This document shows, in pieces, positions 33,254 to 43,082 of a DNA stretch of 64,000 nt; position 1 is the stretch's first letter, and every line of letters starts with the position of its first letter. This DNA is from Alphaproteobacteria bacterium (GTDB lineage Bacteria > Pseudomonadota > Alphaproteobacteria > UBA6615): positions 62,001-126,000 of the forward strand of contig JBDXCV010000013.1 in the NCBI GenBank assembly GCA_039980135.1. The letters run 5' to 3'. Below the pieces are notes generated by a model that saw nothing but the letters and a program-made list of their open reading frames with translations, was not told where the DNA came from and did not search any database. A program made the position numbers and the translations under genes.

Positions 33254-34300
33254 TCAACTCGAACTTTCCGCAGGTGGAATTAGATACCTGTTTTTTTGGT
33301 AGTAGCTGTCGAAGTATTCCCAATGGTTCAACGGCTCATGTCGCGGCGGATTGTCGGGCCCGACGCAGGTCGGCAGCGTCTCGCCAATCGTGTCGAAGCT
33401 CGGGCTGACGAAGCAGGCAAGGGAATATCGGTCGTTCTCCGTCGGCGGCACCACCCGGTGCGGTGTGGCGCGGAAGCGTTTGTTGGTCCAGCGCTCGAAG
33501 AAGTAGCCCATATTCACGATCACGGCGTCTTCGGGTACTTCGGGCCAGAACCAGGTCTTGTTGTCCGCATCGAGAATCTGGAGTCCCGGTTCCCGGGCCG
33601 GCGGCAAGTAGGTGCTGAAGCCCGTGTCGCAATGCGCGTTGGCGCCGAGTTCGCCATCGTCGAGATCAGGTTTGCGCGCATATTTGGCCACGCGGAAGTA
33701 GGTGTAGCTGTTTACGAAATAGGGCGCAAAGAAGTCTGCCTCCAGTTCGAGCGATCGCGCCCAGACGGGCAGCATCGATTTGCCGAGTTCCGTGATCCGC
33801 GCCATGTAGTTCGTCGCCGTGGCCCGGAATCCGGGGAGCACGTCTTCCGGCAGCCAGGGGTTCGGCCCATAGAACCGCTTGCCTGCGCGTACGTCGGGAT
33901 GATCGGCGGGATAGTCTGTGGCAAGGACGAGGCACTCGACCGTGGTCGGCGTCTTCGATTTGTGAAATTTCGAAGCGGGCGAGATTGTCGTTTTCGCAGG
34001 ATTGTAGCCTTTCTGGTCATCGGTGATTCGGACCTGCATCTTGGTCTCGAGCGGCAGGTCGTGGAACCGTTTCGCCGCCTCGGTCATGCCGTCAATCAGT
34101 TCCGGCTCGAGGCCGTGATTGACGATCGCGAGGAAACCGAGATTCTCCCAGACATCGCGCCACTGGCCCGCCACGGCCTCGACGGCGTCCAGGTCACTCA
34201 GACGCGCCTTGCCCACATCGATGACGGGAATGGGCCTGCGCGGCACGTCGCGGACGGATTTGGCGAATTCAGTTTTGTTGGTGTCTTGGGCGAGTGACAT
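33254..34300 (-). CDS. 2-oxoglutarate/Fe(II) oxygenase, isopenicillin N synthase family (copy B)
   Basis: This 348-residue enzyme is the near-duplicate of the downstream gene, with identical positions for His223, Asp225, His281, Arg291 and Ser293. The two differ most at residues 91 to 120 (GYNPAKTTISPAS here) and at the C-terminus, where this copy ends NRYLIPPAESSS. Both regions commonly line the substrate entrance of this fold, so the copies may have split in specificity. An 88-base gap separates them. Both keep the same start, MSLAQDTN, but the leaders differ. Confidence 0.9.
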   Translation of the reverse strand: MSLAQDTNKTEFAKSVRDVPRRPIPVIDVGKARLSDLDAVEAVAGQWRDVWENLGFLAIVNHGLEPELIDGMTEAAKRFHDLPLETKMQVRITDDQKGYNPAKTTISPASKFHKSKTPTTVECLVLATDYPADHPDVRAGKRFYGPNPWLPEDVLPGFRATATNYMARITELGKSMLPVWARSLELEADFFAPYFVNSYTYFRVAKYARKPDLDDGELGANAHCDTGFSTYLPPAREPGLQILDADNKTWFWPEVPEDAVIVNMGYFFERWTNKRFRATPHRVVPPTENDRYSLACFVSPSFDTIGETLPTCVGPDNPPRHEPLNHWEYFDSYYQKNRYLIPPAESSS

Positions 34301-34331
34301 GGTTATCCCCTTGTCGTTTTTGACTATAGCT

Positions 34332-35120
34332 TCAGGCCGTCAACTCGCACCATACGGGCGTGTGATCCGACGCCTTGGTCTTGCCGCGTGGTCCCTTGTC
34401 GATCTCGCAGGCGACCAGCCGGTCGGCGGCCTGGGGCGACAGTAAGAGATGGTCGATGCGAATGCCGTTATCCTTCTGCCAGGCGCCGGCCTGATAATCC
34501 CAGAACGAGTAAACATGCTGCTCGTTGTGCAAGGTGCGCCAGGCTTCCGTATATCCGAGATTCAGTAAGGTGCGGAACTTGGCGCGGGTTTCGGGCTTGA
34601 ACAGCGCGTCTTCGGCCCAGGCGGCGGGGTCGTAGCAATCGCCGTCGGCGGGGATGACGTTGTAGTCGCCACCGAGCACCACGGGCGCCTCATTGTGCAG
34701 CAGGGATGCGGCCCGTTGTGCGAGGCGGTCCATCCATTGGAGTTTGTAGGGATACTTGTCCGTGTCGACCGGGTTGCCGTTGGGCAGGTAGATCGACGCG
34801 ACACGTACGCTGTCGTCGCCAGCCTCGACCCAGGCCTCCACGTAGCGCGCCTGTTCGTCGGCGTCGTCACTGGGCAGGCCGGTTGTCACGTCACTCAGCG
34901 GATGTTTCGAGAGGATGGCCACGCCGTTGTAGCTCTTCTGGCCGTGGATGGCGCAATTGTAGCCGCGCTCCTCAATCTCCATGACCGGGAAGTTCTCATC
35001 GACGGTCTTGATCTCCTGCAGCAGCGCCACGTCGGGCTTTGCCTCCTCAAGCCAGTCGAGGACGTTGGGCAGGCGCGCCTTGATCGAATTGACGTTCCAG
35101 GTGGCAATTTTGAGAGACAT
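34332..35120 (-). CDS. xthA: Exodeoxyribonuclease III
   Basis: This 262-residue EEP-fold nuclease starts with LKIATWNVNSIKARLPN and has the catalytic ALLQEIKT (Glu34), then YNGVAILSK, GDYNVIPADGDCYDP and the terminal KASDHTPVWCEL with the catalytic Asp-His pair. It cleaves DNA 5' to abasic sites during base-excision repair and removes 3' blocking groups. The length is normal for the family. It is 31 bases downstream of the oxygenase copy B start, read in the same direction. Confidence 0.95.
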   Translation of the reverse strand: MSLKIATWNVNSIKARLPNVLDWLEEAKPDVALLQEIKTVDENFPVMEIEERGYNCAIHGQKSYNGVAILSKHPLSDVTTGLPSDDADEQARYVEAWVEAGDDSVRVASIYLPNGNPVDTDKYPYKLQWMDRLAQRAASLLHNEAPVVLGGDYNVIPADGDCYDPAAWAEDALFKPETRAKFRTLLNLGYTEAWRTLHNEQHVYSFWDYQAGAWQKDNGIRIDHLLLSPQAADRLVACEIDKGPRGKTKASDHTPVWCELTA

Positions 35121-35179
35121 GGTGAAGACCGGTTTGGGGAGTGTCGGGCCAGTCTAATGCGTGCCGCCCATGTTGCACA

Positions 35180-36028
35180 TCACCGCTGTGCCGCTTTGCC
35201 GATGAATTCGGTGATCAACTCAATGACCAACTCATCCTGACCGCCGAAACCGTGGGGATACTTCCCGATGCAGGCCTTGAGGCCTTTGACGCCGCTGTTT
35301 GCGGCCGGACCGCCCGCGACCATGACAAGCTCTTCCAGTGCGCCATTCGTACGGGACAGAATGTCACGCGCCTTTTCCGGCGGTGTGCGGATACACGCAT
35401 CGCTTTCATGGGCGACGACGAGGAGGGGCCGATGGATGTTGCCGAGGGCCATGTCGAAAACGGTCTGCGCGGCCCAGGCCTTCCGTCCACCCACGAACCC
35501 CGACGTGATCGGCGAGAACAGGATGACGCCATCCGGCGCGAATATGCCCGCGAGGTTCGCCGCGGCATTGACGGCGGAGATCGTGCCGCGGCTCGATCCA
35601 ATGATGAAAACCGGCAGGGCCGTTCGGCCGCGGACGTCCGCGACGATTGCACCCAGGTCGTCGGCGTGATCTTCGGTTGTGCGAAATCCACCCAGACCGT
35701 CGCCGGTCAGATGGTCCGACGGCGTATCGACCAGGGCTGTAACAAACCCCGCCTTCCGGAGAGCGGCGACGTTGCGAGTGAGGGTGTTGCCCTCGAGGTA
35801 TCGCGCACAGCCATTTTCATCGAGATCGAGCGCGCCGCCACCACCGGGCAGGAGCACGAGTGCGGCAATCGGCGTCGCCCCGTTTTCGACGACGCCGTAG
35901 CTGTAAGACTGGGCTTTGCCGTCGCGAATATCGACCGTATAGCGCAGGCCACAGGTATCATCGGCCGTTGCCGGTACTGACAAGGACGCCGCAAAGGCGA
36001 TCGCAAGCGATGCGAAAATAGTTCTCAT
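35180..36028 (-). CDS. Exported alpha/beta hydrolase
   Basis: This 282-residue protein has a signal peptide (IFASLAIAFAASLSVPATA). The hydrolase core includes the oxyanion region VLLPGGGG, the nucleophile elbow GSSRGT (Ser near residue 145), an acid candidate in VVAHESDACI and a His in YPHGFGGQDE. Four cysteines could form two disulfides, consistent with a periplasmic location. The substrate is unknown. It is upstream of xthA on the same strand but separated by 59 bases. Confidence 0.78.
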   Translation of the reverse strand: MRTIFASLAIAFAASLSVPATADDTCGLRYTVDIRDGKAQSYSYGVVENGATPIAALVLLPGGGGALDLDENGCARYLEGNTLTRNVAALRKAGFVTALVDTPSDHLTGDGLGGFRTTEDHADDLGAIVADVRGRTALPVFIIGSSRGTISAVNAAANLAGIFAPDGVILFSPITSGFVGGRKAWAAQTVFDMALGNIHRPLLVVAHESDACIRTPPEKARDILSRTNGALEELVMVAGGPAANSGVKGLKACIGKYPHGFGGQDELVIELITEFIGKAAQR

Positions 36029-36101
36029 GAGAACACTATTTCACGATCGCGGCTCGGCGGAAAAGCCGGACCGGACCAATGGAGAAAATCGGAAGAGGGG
36101 C

Positions 36102-36479
36102 CTAGTAGACCGAGAAGGACGAGCCGCAGCCACAGGACGACGTGGCATTCGGGTTCTCCAGGGTGAAGTGGTTGCCGCCCAGGGATTCGACAAAATTGAG
36201 CACGCTGCCGTCGATGAACTCGAGCGAGGCATCGTCGACCACGACTTTCACGCCCTCGGTCTCGAAGGTCTTGTCGTCGTCCTTGATCTCGTCGTCAAAA
36301 TCGAACCCGTAGGTGAACCCGGAGCAACCGCCGCCATTGACGACGATGCGCAGCATCAGCCCGTCGCGCGCCTCGGCCTCGAACAGGCCGGTCAGCTGCG
36401 CAATCGCGCTTTCGCTCAGGCCAACGCCTTTCGGCGCGGAGTCGGAGGGTGCTGTTGTCGTGTCGCTCATGTCTGACAT
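36102..36479 (-). CDS. erpA: Iron-sulfur cluster insertion protein ErpA
   Basis: This 125-residue A-type Fe-S carrier has the three conserved cysteines in GGGCSGFTYGF and SSCGCGSSFSV. The acidic FDDEIKDDDK stretch and an N-terminal 20-residue Ser/Thr extension are typical of alphaproteobacterial ErpA. It passes clusters to target enzymes such as IspG/IspH and respiratory proteins. It is divergent from dgt, as in many alphaproteobacteria. The second in-frame ATG, nine bases in, is an alternative start. Confidence 0.92.
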   Translation of the reverse strand: MSDMSDTTTAPSDSAPKGVGLSESAIAQLTGLFEAEARDGLMLRIVVNGGGCSGFTYGFDFDDEIKDDDKTFETEGVKVVVDDASLEFIDGSVLNFVESLGGNHFTLENPNATSSCGCGSSFSVY

Positions 36480-36499
36480 TTCATCCTAACGATATCAGC

Positions 36500-36527
36500 T
36501 ATTTAGTCATGTCACGGGGTTTGTCAA
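36500..36527 (-). promoter_or_regulatory. Sigma-70-type promoter for erpA
   Basis: Reading leftward, a perfect TTGACA -35 element (36527-36522) is followed after 16 bases by TAAATA at 36505-36500. The predicted start of transcription is only about 15 bases before the erpA ATG, leaving a short leader with a TAGGA ribosome site. Confidence 0.45.
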
Positions 36528-36569
36528 TTTTCCGTTGCAATAAGGGTGCGCACACGTACCTTGCCGAAC

Positions 36570-37796
36570 ATGCCCGCAACACCCGCAGACCTGAGGCTCT
36601 CGCCCGCCGGACCCGAACATTTCGGCGCCGTGCTGGCGCCCTATGCCTGCGACCCGCTGGCCACGCGCGGGCGCCTGCACGACGAAGCTGAAAGCGGTTA
36701 TCGCAGCTGCTACCAGCGCGACCGCGACCGGATCATCCATTCGTCAGCCTTCCGACGCCTGAAGCACAAGACCCAAGTCTTCGTCTATCACGAGGGAGAC
36801 TATTACCGGACCCGGCTGACCCATTCGCTGGAAGTGGCGCAGATTGCGCGCACGGTGGCGCGCGCGCTGGGGCTGAACGAGGATATCGCCGAGGCGCTGG
36901 CGCTGGCCCATGATTTCGGCCACACGCCGTTCGGTCATGCCGGCGAAGATGCGCTCGACGCGGCGATGGCGCCGTTCGGCGGGTTCGACCACAACGCCCA
37001 GACACTGCGTATCCTGACCAAGCTTGAGGAGCGCTATCCCACCTTCGACGGGCTCAACCTGACCTGGGAGACGCTCGAAGGCGTGGTCAAGCATAACGGA
37101 CCGCTGACCGGCCACCATGCCGACAGCGACCGGGCGTTGCCGGCCGCCATCCAGGAATACGTTGCCGACCATGATCTCGAACTCGACACCTACGCGGGGG
37201 CAGAAGCCCAGGTGGCCGCGATTTCCGACGATATTGCCTACAACAGCCACGATATCGACGACGGGTTGCGGGCCGGGCTGTTCGATCTGGAAGAATTGGC
37301 GGATGTTCCTCTGGTCGGGCCGGCGTTCAAGGCGGTGATGGACGAACATGGCGATCTCGACCGGCCACGCCTCATTCATGCGGGCATCAGTCAGATCATC
37401 GGCACCATGGTCTCGGATGTGCTGGCCGAGACCCGCCGGCGCATCGGCGATGCCGATCCGGGCTCTCCGGAGGAAGTTAGGGCGCTGGATCACCCGGTGG
37501 TCGCGTTTTCCCCGGAAATCCAGGAATCCGATCGCGCGGTGAAATCCTACCTCTACGAGAACATGTACCGGCATCACCGGGTAAACCGCATGACCTCCAA
37601 GGCGCGGCGGGTTGTGTCCGAGATGTTCGAGCTGCTGTTCCACGAACCGGAGTTGTTGCCCACCGAATGGCGCGCCCGGGCCGAGGCCAGGGACGAGGCG
37701 GGGCGTGCCCGGATGATCGCCGACTACATCGCCGGCATGACCGATCGCTACGCGCTTGAGTTGCACCGAAAATTGTTTGATCCGGAAGTTCTTTGA
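36570..37796 (+). CDS. dgt: Deoxyguanosine triphosphate triphosphohydrolase-like protein
   Basis: This protein of about 408 residues is of the HD-domain dNTPase family. The motifs are [35 protein letters not shown] (His of the HD site), the HD pair in [16 protein letters not shown], and [15 protein letters not shown] (Asp). It hydrolyses dGTP or other dNTPs to nucleoside and triphosphate, controlling dNTP pools. ATG at 36570 is preferred over a GTG at 36546. The stop shares a base with the argS ATG, so the genes are coupled. Confidence 0.92.
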   Translation: MPATPADLRLSPAGPEHFGAVLAPYACDPLATRGRLHDEAESGYRSCYQRDRDRIIHSSAFRRLKHKTQVFVYHEGDYYRTRLTHSLEVAQIARTVARALGLNEDIAEALALAHDFGHTPFGHAGEDALDAAMAPFGGFDHNAQTLRILTKLEERYPTFDGLNLTWETLEGVVKHNGPLTGHHADSDRALPAAIQEYVADHDLELDTYAGAEAQVAAISDDIAYNSHDIDDGLRAGLFDLEELADVPLVGPAFKAVMDEHGDLDRPRLIHAGISQIIGTMVSDVLAETRRRIGDADPGSPEEVRALDHPVVAFSPEIQESDRAVKSYLYENMYRHHRVNRMTSKARRVVSEMFELLFHEPELLPTEWRARAEARDEAGRARMIADYIAGMTDRYALELHRKLFDPEVL

Positions 37797-39553
37797 TGAA
37801 TGTTTTCAGTGCCTTCAAGGCAATTGTTGAATCGGAAATTGATTCTCTCGTGGCCGACGGCACCCTGCCCGAGGGGACCGACGTCGCGCGGGTGAGTGTC
37901 GACCCGCCGCGCGATGCAAGCCATGGCGATCTGGCGACCAACGCCGCGATGGTGCTGGCCAAGCCGGCGGGGTTGAAACCGCGCGATCTCGCCGAGACCC
38001 TGGCCGAACGGTTGCGGGCCCGGGATTCCATCGAATCCGTCGATGTCGCCGGGCCTGGCTTCATCAATTTGCGGCTGCATGACGAATACTGGCGCGACCT
38101 GCTGCGCGATATCCTCGCGGCGGGGGAGGCCTACGGTGCGAGCGAAATGGGGCAGGGGGGCCCGGTCAACATCGAATATGTCTCCGCAAACCCGACCGGC
38201 CCGCTGCATGTGGGCCATGCCCGGGGTGCCGTGGTGGGCGACGTGCTGGCGTCCTTGCTCGCCAAGGCCGGATACGCGGTGACCCGTGAATATTACATCA
38301 ACGATGCGGGCTCCCAGGTCGATGTGCTCGCGCGGTCCGCTTACCTGCGCTATCGCGAGGCGCTCGGCGACGCCATTGGTGAGATACCCGAAGGCCTCTA
38401 TCCCGGCGACTATCTTGTGCCGGTGGGGCAGGCGATCGCCGAACGCGACGGTGACAAGTGGCACGGCCGTGATGAAAGCGACTGGCTCCCGGAGTTCCGG
38501 GCATTTTCCGTTGCGGCGATGATGGACCTGATCCGCGATGACCTGGAGGTTCTGAACATCCGGCACGATGAATTCTCGTCCGAACGCGCGCTCGTCGAGG
38601 CGGGCGGCGTGGATGCCGTCATGCAGACGCTCGAAGGCGAGGGGTTGATCTATGAGGGCACGCTCGAGCCCCCCAAGGGCAAGCTGCCGGACGATTGGGA
38701 AGAGCGACCCCAGACGCTGTTCCGCGCCAGTGATTTCGGGGACGACACGGACAGGCCGCTGAAGAAGTCAGACGGTTCCTGGACCTATTTTGCCAGTGAC
38801 CTGGCCTATCATCAGGATAAGTACCGGCGCGGCTTTTCGAACCTGATCGATGTCTGGGGCGCGGACCATGGCGGTTACGTCAAGCGGGTCGGCGCCGGGG
38901 TGAAGGCGCTGACCGGCGGTGCGGCCGAAATCGATGTGAAGCTCTGCCAGATGGTTCGGCTGCTCGAAGACGGTGAGCCGGCCAAGATGTCCAAGCGCTC
39001 GGGCAATTTCGTCACCCTGCGTGATCTCGCGGACGCCGTAGGCAAGGATGTCATCCGCTTCATCATGCTGACCCGCAAGAATGATGCGCCGCTGGATTTC
39101 GACCTGGTCAAGGTACGCGAACAGAGCCGCGACAATCCGGTTTTCTATGTTCAGTACGCCCACGCCCGCACCCATTCCGTCGCGCGAATGGCGGCAGAAG
39201 CTTTTCCGGGCGTCGATTTCAGCGTGGAAGCGCTGCGGGACGCCGATCTCGGTCGCTTGACCGACTCAGACGAGCTTGCGTTGATCCGGCTACTGGCGGC
39301 ATGGCCCCGCACCGTGGAAGGCGCGGCCGAGGCCCATGAGCCACATCGCTTGGCGTTTTACCTCTACGACCTTGCCGCGGCGTTCCACGCACTCTGGAGC
39401 AAGGCCCGCGGAGAGCCGGGTCTGCGGTTTGTCGTTGCCGACGATGTGGACGTAACGCGTGCCCGCATGGCGCTGGTTCTGGCTGTCCGGGCCGTGGTCG
39501 CGTCGGGACTGGCCGTGATGGGGGTGACCCCGGTCGACGAATTGCGCGAATGA
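37796..39553 (+). CDS. argS: Arginyl-tRNA synthetase
   Basis: This 585-residue class I synthetase has the N-terminal Add1 domain ([18 protein letters not shown]), the HIGH motif in [16 protein letters not shown] near residue 140, and a KMSKR motif with a basic final residue ([14 protein letters not shown] near 400). The C-terminal DALR anticodon-binding domain ends at about residue 585. ATG at 37796 follows the dgt stop directly (TGATG), rather than the TTG one codon earlier. It charges tRNA-Arg, which the fold requires for amino-acid activation. Confidence 0.97.
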   Translation: MNVFSAFKAIVESEIDSLVADGTLPEGTDVARVSVDPPRDASHGDLATNAAMVLAKPAGLKPRDLAETLAERLRARDSIESVDVAGPGFINLRLHDEYWRDLLRDILAAGEAYGASEMGQGGPVNIEYVSANPTGPLHVGHARGAVVGDVLASLLAKAGYAVTREYYINDAGSQVDVLARSAYLRYREALGDAIGEIPEGLYPGDYLVPVGQAIAERDGDKWHGRDESDWLPEFRAFSVAAMMDLIRDDLEVLNIRHDEFSSERALVEAGGVDAVMQTLEGEGLIYEGTLEPPKGKLPDDWEERPQTLFRASDFGDDTDRPLKKSDGSWTYFASDLAYHQDKYRRGFSNLIDVWGADHGGYVKRVGAGVKALTGGAAEIDVKLCQMVRLLEDGEPAKMSKRSGNFVTLRDLADAVGKDVIRFIMLTRKNDAPLDFDLVKVREQSRDNPVFYVQYAHARTHSVARMAAEAFPGVDFSVEALRDADLGRLTDSDELALIRLLAAWPRTVEGAAEAHEPHRLAFYLYDLAAAFHALWSKARGEPGLRFVVADDVDVTRARMALVLAVRAVVASGLAVMGVTPVDELRE

Positions 39554-39560
39554 GGCATTG

Positions 39561-40487
39561 ATGAGCGATCCAGAGATTATCGGCCCGGGCGATATTTACA
39601 TGGAACCGCGGCGTGGCATGGGGCCGCTCGCCAAGATATTCGCCGTCACCGCCATTGCGATCGGTGTGGTCGCGCTCGCGGGCGTCGTCTGGTTTGCCTA
39701 CAAGCAGGGAATTCGTTCGGGCGCGGAGGACGCAGCACCGGTTATCTCGGCCAGCGAAGACCCCATCAAGCGGGCACCCAAGGACCCTGGCGGCCTCGAT
39801 ATTCCCGATCAGGATAAACTGGTCTTCGGGCGATTGGCCCCTGGCCAAATTCAGGAGCCGGTCGAGCGGCTGTTGCCCCCGCCGGAGGAACCCGCCGAAC
39901 GCCCGCCGGCGCCTGTCGTTGAAACACCAGTTGTTGAAACACCAGTTGTTGAAACACCGGTTGTCGAAACGCCGGTCGTCGAAACACCGACGGCTGAAAC
40001 GCAGCCCGGTGAAGCTCCGTCCGCCGAAGCACCGGTCGCAGAAGCGCCGGCCGAAGCACCCGATGTGACGGTTTCGGCAGAACCGGCACCACCTGCGCCG
40101 GCGCCACCCGCACCCGCAGCGACGGTCGCACCGCCGCCGCCACCGCCGGTCGTTGCCGCCAACCCGCCCGCGACGCCGCCCGCACCTGCTCCGGAGGCCG
40201 CGCCAAAGCCCGCACCCAAGGTCGCGACGACGCCATCCAGTGGCGGTTGGCGCATTCAATTGGCCGCCGTTTCGAGTCAGGATCGCGCGCACACGGAATG
40301 GGATCGGATAAAGAACCGCAATACCGACCTGCTCGGTTCGCTCGACCTCAACGTCCAGAGCGTGAAACTCGACCGGGGCACGTTTTTCCGCATTCAGGCG
40401 GGACCGCTGTCCGATCGGGCCGCCGCCAGCGGCCTCTGCGGACAGTTGAAGAGCCGCAATCAGGATTGCCTCATCGTTGCGCCCTGA
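39561..40487 (+). CDS. SPOR-domain membrane protein
   Basis: This protein of about 308 residues has one transmembrane helix near residues 22 to 46 (IFAVTAIAIGVVALAGVVWFAY), a long Pro/Glu/Ala-rich periplasmic linker, and a C-terminal SPOR domain (GWRIQLAAVSSQ through FFRIQAGPLSDRAAASGLC). SPOR domains bind denuded septal peptidoglycan, so this is a likely division-associated protein. The linker starts with five tandem VVETP units. A TGAGG ribosome site six bases before the ATG fixes the start. Position between argS and nagZ is conserved in alphaproteobacteria. Confidence 0.9.
   Translation: MSDPEIIGPGDIYMEPRRGMGPLAKIFAVTAIAIGVVALAGVVWFAYKQGIRSGAEDAAPVISASEDPIKRAPKDPGGLDIPDQDKLVFGRLAPGQIQEPVERLLPPPEEPAERPPAPVVETPVVETPVVETPVVETPVVETPTAETQPGEAPSAEAPVAEAPAEAPDVTVSAEPAPPAPAPPAPAATVAPPPPPPVVAANPPATPPAPAPEAAPKPAPKVATTPSSGGWRIQLAAVSSQDRAHTEWDRIKNRNTDLLGSLDLNVQSVKLDRGTFFRIQAGPLSDRAAASGLCGQLKSRNQDCLIVAP
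39915..39989 (+). repeat. 15-bp tandem repeat (five copies) in the SPOR-protein linker
   Basis: Five in-frame 15-base units encode VVETP each time. The first copies are nearly identical in DNA (gttgttgaaacacca) and later ones drift at third positions. Such a run can expand or contract by slippage, changing linker length without a frameshift. Confidence 0.85.
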
Positions 40488-40502
40488 ACGGCGTTTGCCC
40501 GC

Positions 40503-41522
40503 ATGACGACAGCCAACGCGGTCATCTTCGGCATCTCCGGCACCAGTCTGACGACCGACGAGCGCGCCTTCCTGCGTGATGCCGATCCGCTCGGGTTTAT
40601 CCTGTTTGCCCGCAATTGCACGGATGCAGCCGAAATCCGCGCGCTGACCGCGGAACTGCGCGAGACAGTTGGACGCGACGATGCGCCGGTCCTGATCGAT
40701 CAGGAAGGGGGACGGGTCATGCGGCTGCGCCCGCCCGACTGGCCATTCGCACCGGCGGCGCGAGACATCGCGGACCTCTACGAGCGCGATCTGGCGCAGG
40801 GCACCATGGCGGCGGAGAATGTCGGGCGGATGTTCGGCGCCGTGCTGGTCGATCTCGGGATCGATGTCGATTGCGCGCCGGTCCTCGACCTCGGTCTGCC
40901 CGAGACAACGGCGGCGATCGGAAACCGCGCCTACGCGGCCGTCCCCGAAACGGTCGCCATGCTGGGCGGGGCAATGGCGCGGGGGCTGATGCGCGAAGGC
41001 TGTCTGCCGGTGATCAAGCATCTGCCGGGCCACGGCCGGGGCGCGGTCGACAGTCACAAGGAACTGCCGCGGGTCGACGCCGACCTCGCGACGCTGCGCC
41101 AGGAGGATTTCGCGGCCTTCCGGTCCCTCAACCATTTACCGCTCGGGATGTCGGCGCATGTTGTGTATTCCGCGATCGACCCCGAACGGGCCGGCACGGT
41201 CTCTCCGACGGTGATCGAGACCCTCATACGTGGCGAGATCGGTTTCGACGGGTTTCTGTTTACCGATGATATCTCGATGGAAGCGCTGAGCGGGACCGTG
41301 GCAACGCGCGCTGAAGCGGCACTCAGCGCCGGATGTGATGCGGTTCTGCATTGCTCCGGCGTACTTCCCGAGATGATCGAGGTGGCCGGGGCTGTGGACA
41401 GCCTGTCACGATCGGCTGATCGGCGCTGGACACGGGCACGGGCCGCGCGTCAGAAAGCCGAAGGTGCGGACGTCCTGGATCTCGCCGAGACCCTCGCCGC
41501 GCAATTCGAGAACGGGACCTGA
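40503..41522 (+). CDS. nagZ: Beta-N-acetylhexosaminidase NagZ
   Basis: This 339-residue family 3 glycoside hydrolase has the NagZ signature IKHLPGHGRGAVDSHKELPRVD near residue 178, which holds the Asp-His general acid/base dyad. The catalytic nucleophile Asp lies in FTDDISMEAL near 258. It also has LIDQEGGRVMRL and VDCAPVLDLG. It removes GlcNAc from muropeptides during peptidoglycan recycling in the cytoplasm. It has no signal peptide, as expected. It follows the SPOR gene by 15 bases. Confidence 0.94.
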   Translation: MTTANAVIFGISGTSLTTDERAFLRDADPLGFILFARNCTDAAEIRALTAELRETVGRDDAPVLIDQEGGRVMRLRPPDWPFAPAARDIADLYERDLAQGTMAAENVGRMFGAVLVDLGIDVDCAPVLDLGLPETTAAIGNRAYAAVPETVAMLGGAMARGLMREGCLPVIKHLPGHGRGAVDSHKELPRVDADLATLRQEDFAAFRSLNHLPLGMSAHVVYSAIDPERAGTVSPTVIETLIRGEIGFDGFLFTDDISMEALSGTVATRAEAALSAGCDAVLHCSGVLPEMIEVAGAVDSLSRSADRRWTRARAARQKAEGADVLDLAETLAAQFENGT

Positions 41523-41526
41523 TCAC

Positions 41527-42210
41527 GTGAACATCGACGATATCCTGTTCCTGGCGTCCATCTGGGTGATTCCGGTGCTGCTCGCCATCACGCTGCACGA
41601 GGCCGCGCACGGCTGGGCCGCATCGAAGCTCGGCGACGACACCGCGCTGCGCATGGGCCGGGTGACCTTCAACCCGCTGGCCCATATCGATCCCTTCGGA
41701 ACCATCATCCTGCCGGGTATGCTGATCGCCGCCGGCGGCATCCTGTTCGGCTGGGCAAAGCCGGTTCCGGTCAATTTTGGCCGACTCGGCCACCCGCGAC
41801 GCGACATGGTGCTGGTCGCGGCCGCCGGTCCGGCAATCAATATTGGGCTCGCAATCGCTTCTGCCATCGCACTGCATCTGCTGCCATTCATGGGTCCGAC
41901 CTTCGGCGAATGGCTTGGGCGGAATCTTATTAATTCCATCAATATCAATCTGTTACTGGCAATATTTAACATGATGCCATTGCCGCCACTCGATGGGGGC
42001 CGGGTTGCCGTCGGCATCCTGCCGCGGCCGCTTGCCATCCAGCTCGCGCGTTTGGAACGCTACGGTTTGTTTATTCTCATCGGGCTGATCTTTATCCTGC
42101 CGATACTGGGACGGCAGCTCGGGACCGACCTCAACATATTCCGTTGGCTCGTTCTCGGACCGCTTGAGTTCCTGCGTGGGGTGTTACTGCATGGCGTCGG
42201 CCTGATATGA
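41527..42210 (+). CDS. Site-2-protease family (M50) membrane zinc protease
   Basis: This protein of about 227 residues is of the S2P/M50B family, with the zinc motif HEAAH in ITLHEAAHGWAASKLG near residue 23 and the third-ligand motif in MMPLPPLDGG near 155. Five to six hydrophobic helices surround these. A GTG at 41527 just after the nagZ stop gives the natural N-terminus (VNIDDILFLAS); longer readings overlap nagZ. It lacks the PDZ domain of RseP. These small S2P proteins have unknown substrates. The stop overlaps the scpA start (ATGA). Confidence 0.9.
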   Translation: MNIDDILFLASIWVIPVLLAITLHEAAHGWAASKLGDDTALRMGRVTFNPLAHIDPFGTIILPGMLIAAGGILFGWAKPVPVNFGRLGHPRRDMVLVAAAGPAINIGLAIASAIALHLLPFMGPTFGEWLGRNLINSININLLLAIFNMMPLPPLDGGRVAVGILPRPLAIQLARLERYGLFILIGLIFILPILGRQLGTDLNIFRWLVLGPLEFLRGVLLHGVGLI

Positions 42211-43082
42211 GCGAAACCAGCGAATCCAGCGAGAGCTTCGAGCAACCTGTTCCCGACCATATGGCCGCGCGGGCGGTGCAGGATGGTGATGCGTCCGACT
42301 ATGCGCTCGTGGTCAATCTCGAGGGTTTTGAAGGTCCGCTCGATCTTTTGCTGGCGCTCGCGCGGGACCAAAAGGTCGATCTGACGAAGATTTCGGTTCT
42401 GGCGCTCGCCGAGCAGTATCTCGAATTCATCCATTCGGCCCGCAAGTTGCGGCTTGAGATCGCCGCCGACTATCTTGTGATGGCGGCATGGCTCGCTTAT
42501 CTGAAATCCAGACTGCTGCTGCCCGCCGAAGAGACCGACGAGAACGAGCCGACCGCTGCAGAGATGGCGGCCGCTCTGCAGTATCAACTGCAGCGGATCG
42601 AGGCGATGCGCAACGCGGCCGAGACCCTGTTTGCCCGGCCATTACTTGGCCGCGATGTTTTCGACCGCGGTGCTCCGGAAGGCATCCGGGTGATCACACA
42701 CCCGGTCTATGAGGCGTCTCTGTTCGAGATGCTGGACGCGTATGGCGCGATTAGCCGCCGTGGCAAGGCCGAAACGCTCACGATCCAGCAGTTTGAACTG
42801 TTCTCCATGGACGATGCGCTGGGCCGCCTGCGCGGCGTGCTGGGCCACGCGCCGGAATGGGCGACCCTGTTGAGTTTTCTGCCCGAAGGCCTGCACGAAG
42901 GATTGCCCAAACGGGCAGCAATCGCCGCAACCTTTGCCGCGAGCCTCGAACTGGTGCGTGATGGACATGCGCAGATCCGCCAGGACAGCCGTTTCGGCCC
43001 GATTTTCTTCCGACGCCGGCCCGAGGACGACCACTCCACCCCAGCGAACGAAGGGGACGAATCCCGTGACGATCAATCCTGA
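42207..43082 (+). CDS. scpA: Segregation and condensation protein ScpA
   Basis: This 291-residue kleisin has the conserved N-terminal LVVNLEGFEGPLDLLLALARDQKVDLTKIS (a typical ScpA signature), AADYLVMAAWLAYLKSRLLLP and the helix-rich C-terminal SLFEMLDAY region. It bridges SMC heads together with ScpB to condense and segregate chromosomes. It begins in the S2P stop and its end overlaps scpB by 17 bases. The N-terminal 25 residues form a Ser/Glu-rich extension. Confidence 0.94.
   Translation: MSETSESSESFEQPVPDHMAARAVQDGDASDYALVVNLEGFEGPLDLLLALARDQKVDLTKISVLALAEQYLEFIHSARKLRLEIAADYLVMAAWLAYLKSRLLLPAEETDENEPTAAEMAAALQYQLQRIEAMRNAAETLFARPLLGRDVFDRGAPEGIRVITHPVYEASLFEMLDAYGAISRRGKAETLTIQQFELFSMDDALGRLRGVLGHAPEWATLLSFLPEGLHEGLPKRAAIAATFAASLELVRDGHAQIRQDSRFGPIFFRRRPEDDHSTPANEGDESRDDQS

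Noticed and set aside
39219-41135. A 638-codon minus-strand open frame across argS, the SPOR gene and nagZ
   Set aside because: It crosses three genes with clear motifs on the other strand, and its low-complexity Arg/Cys stretch is the complement of the Pro/Ala/Thr linker.
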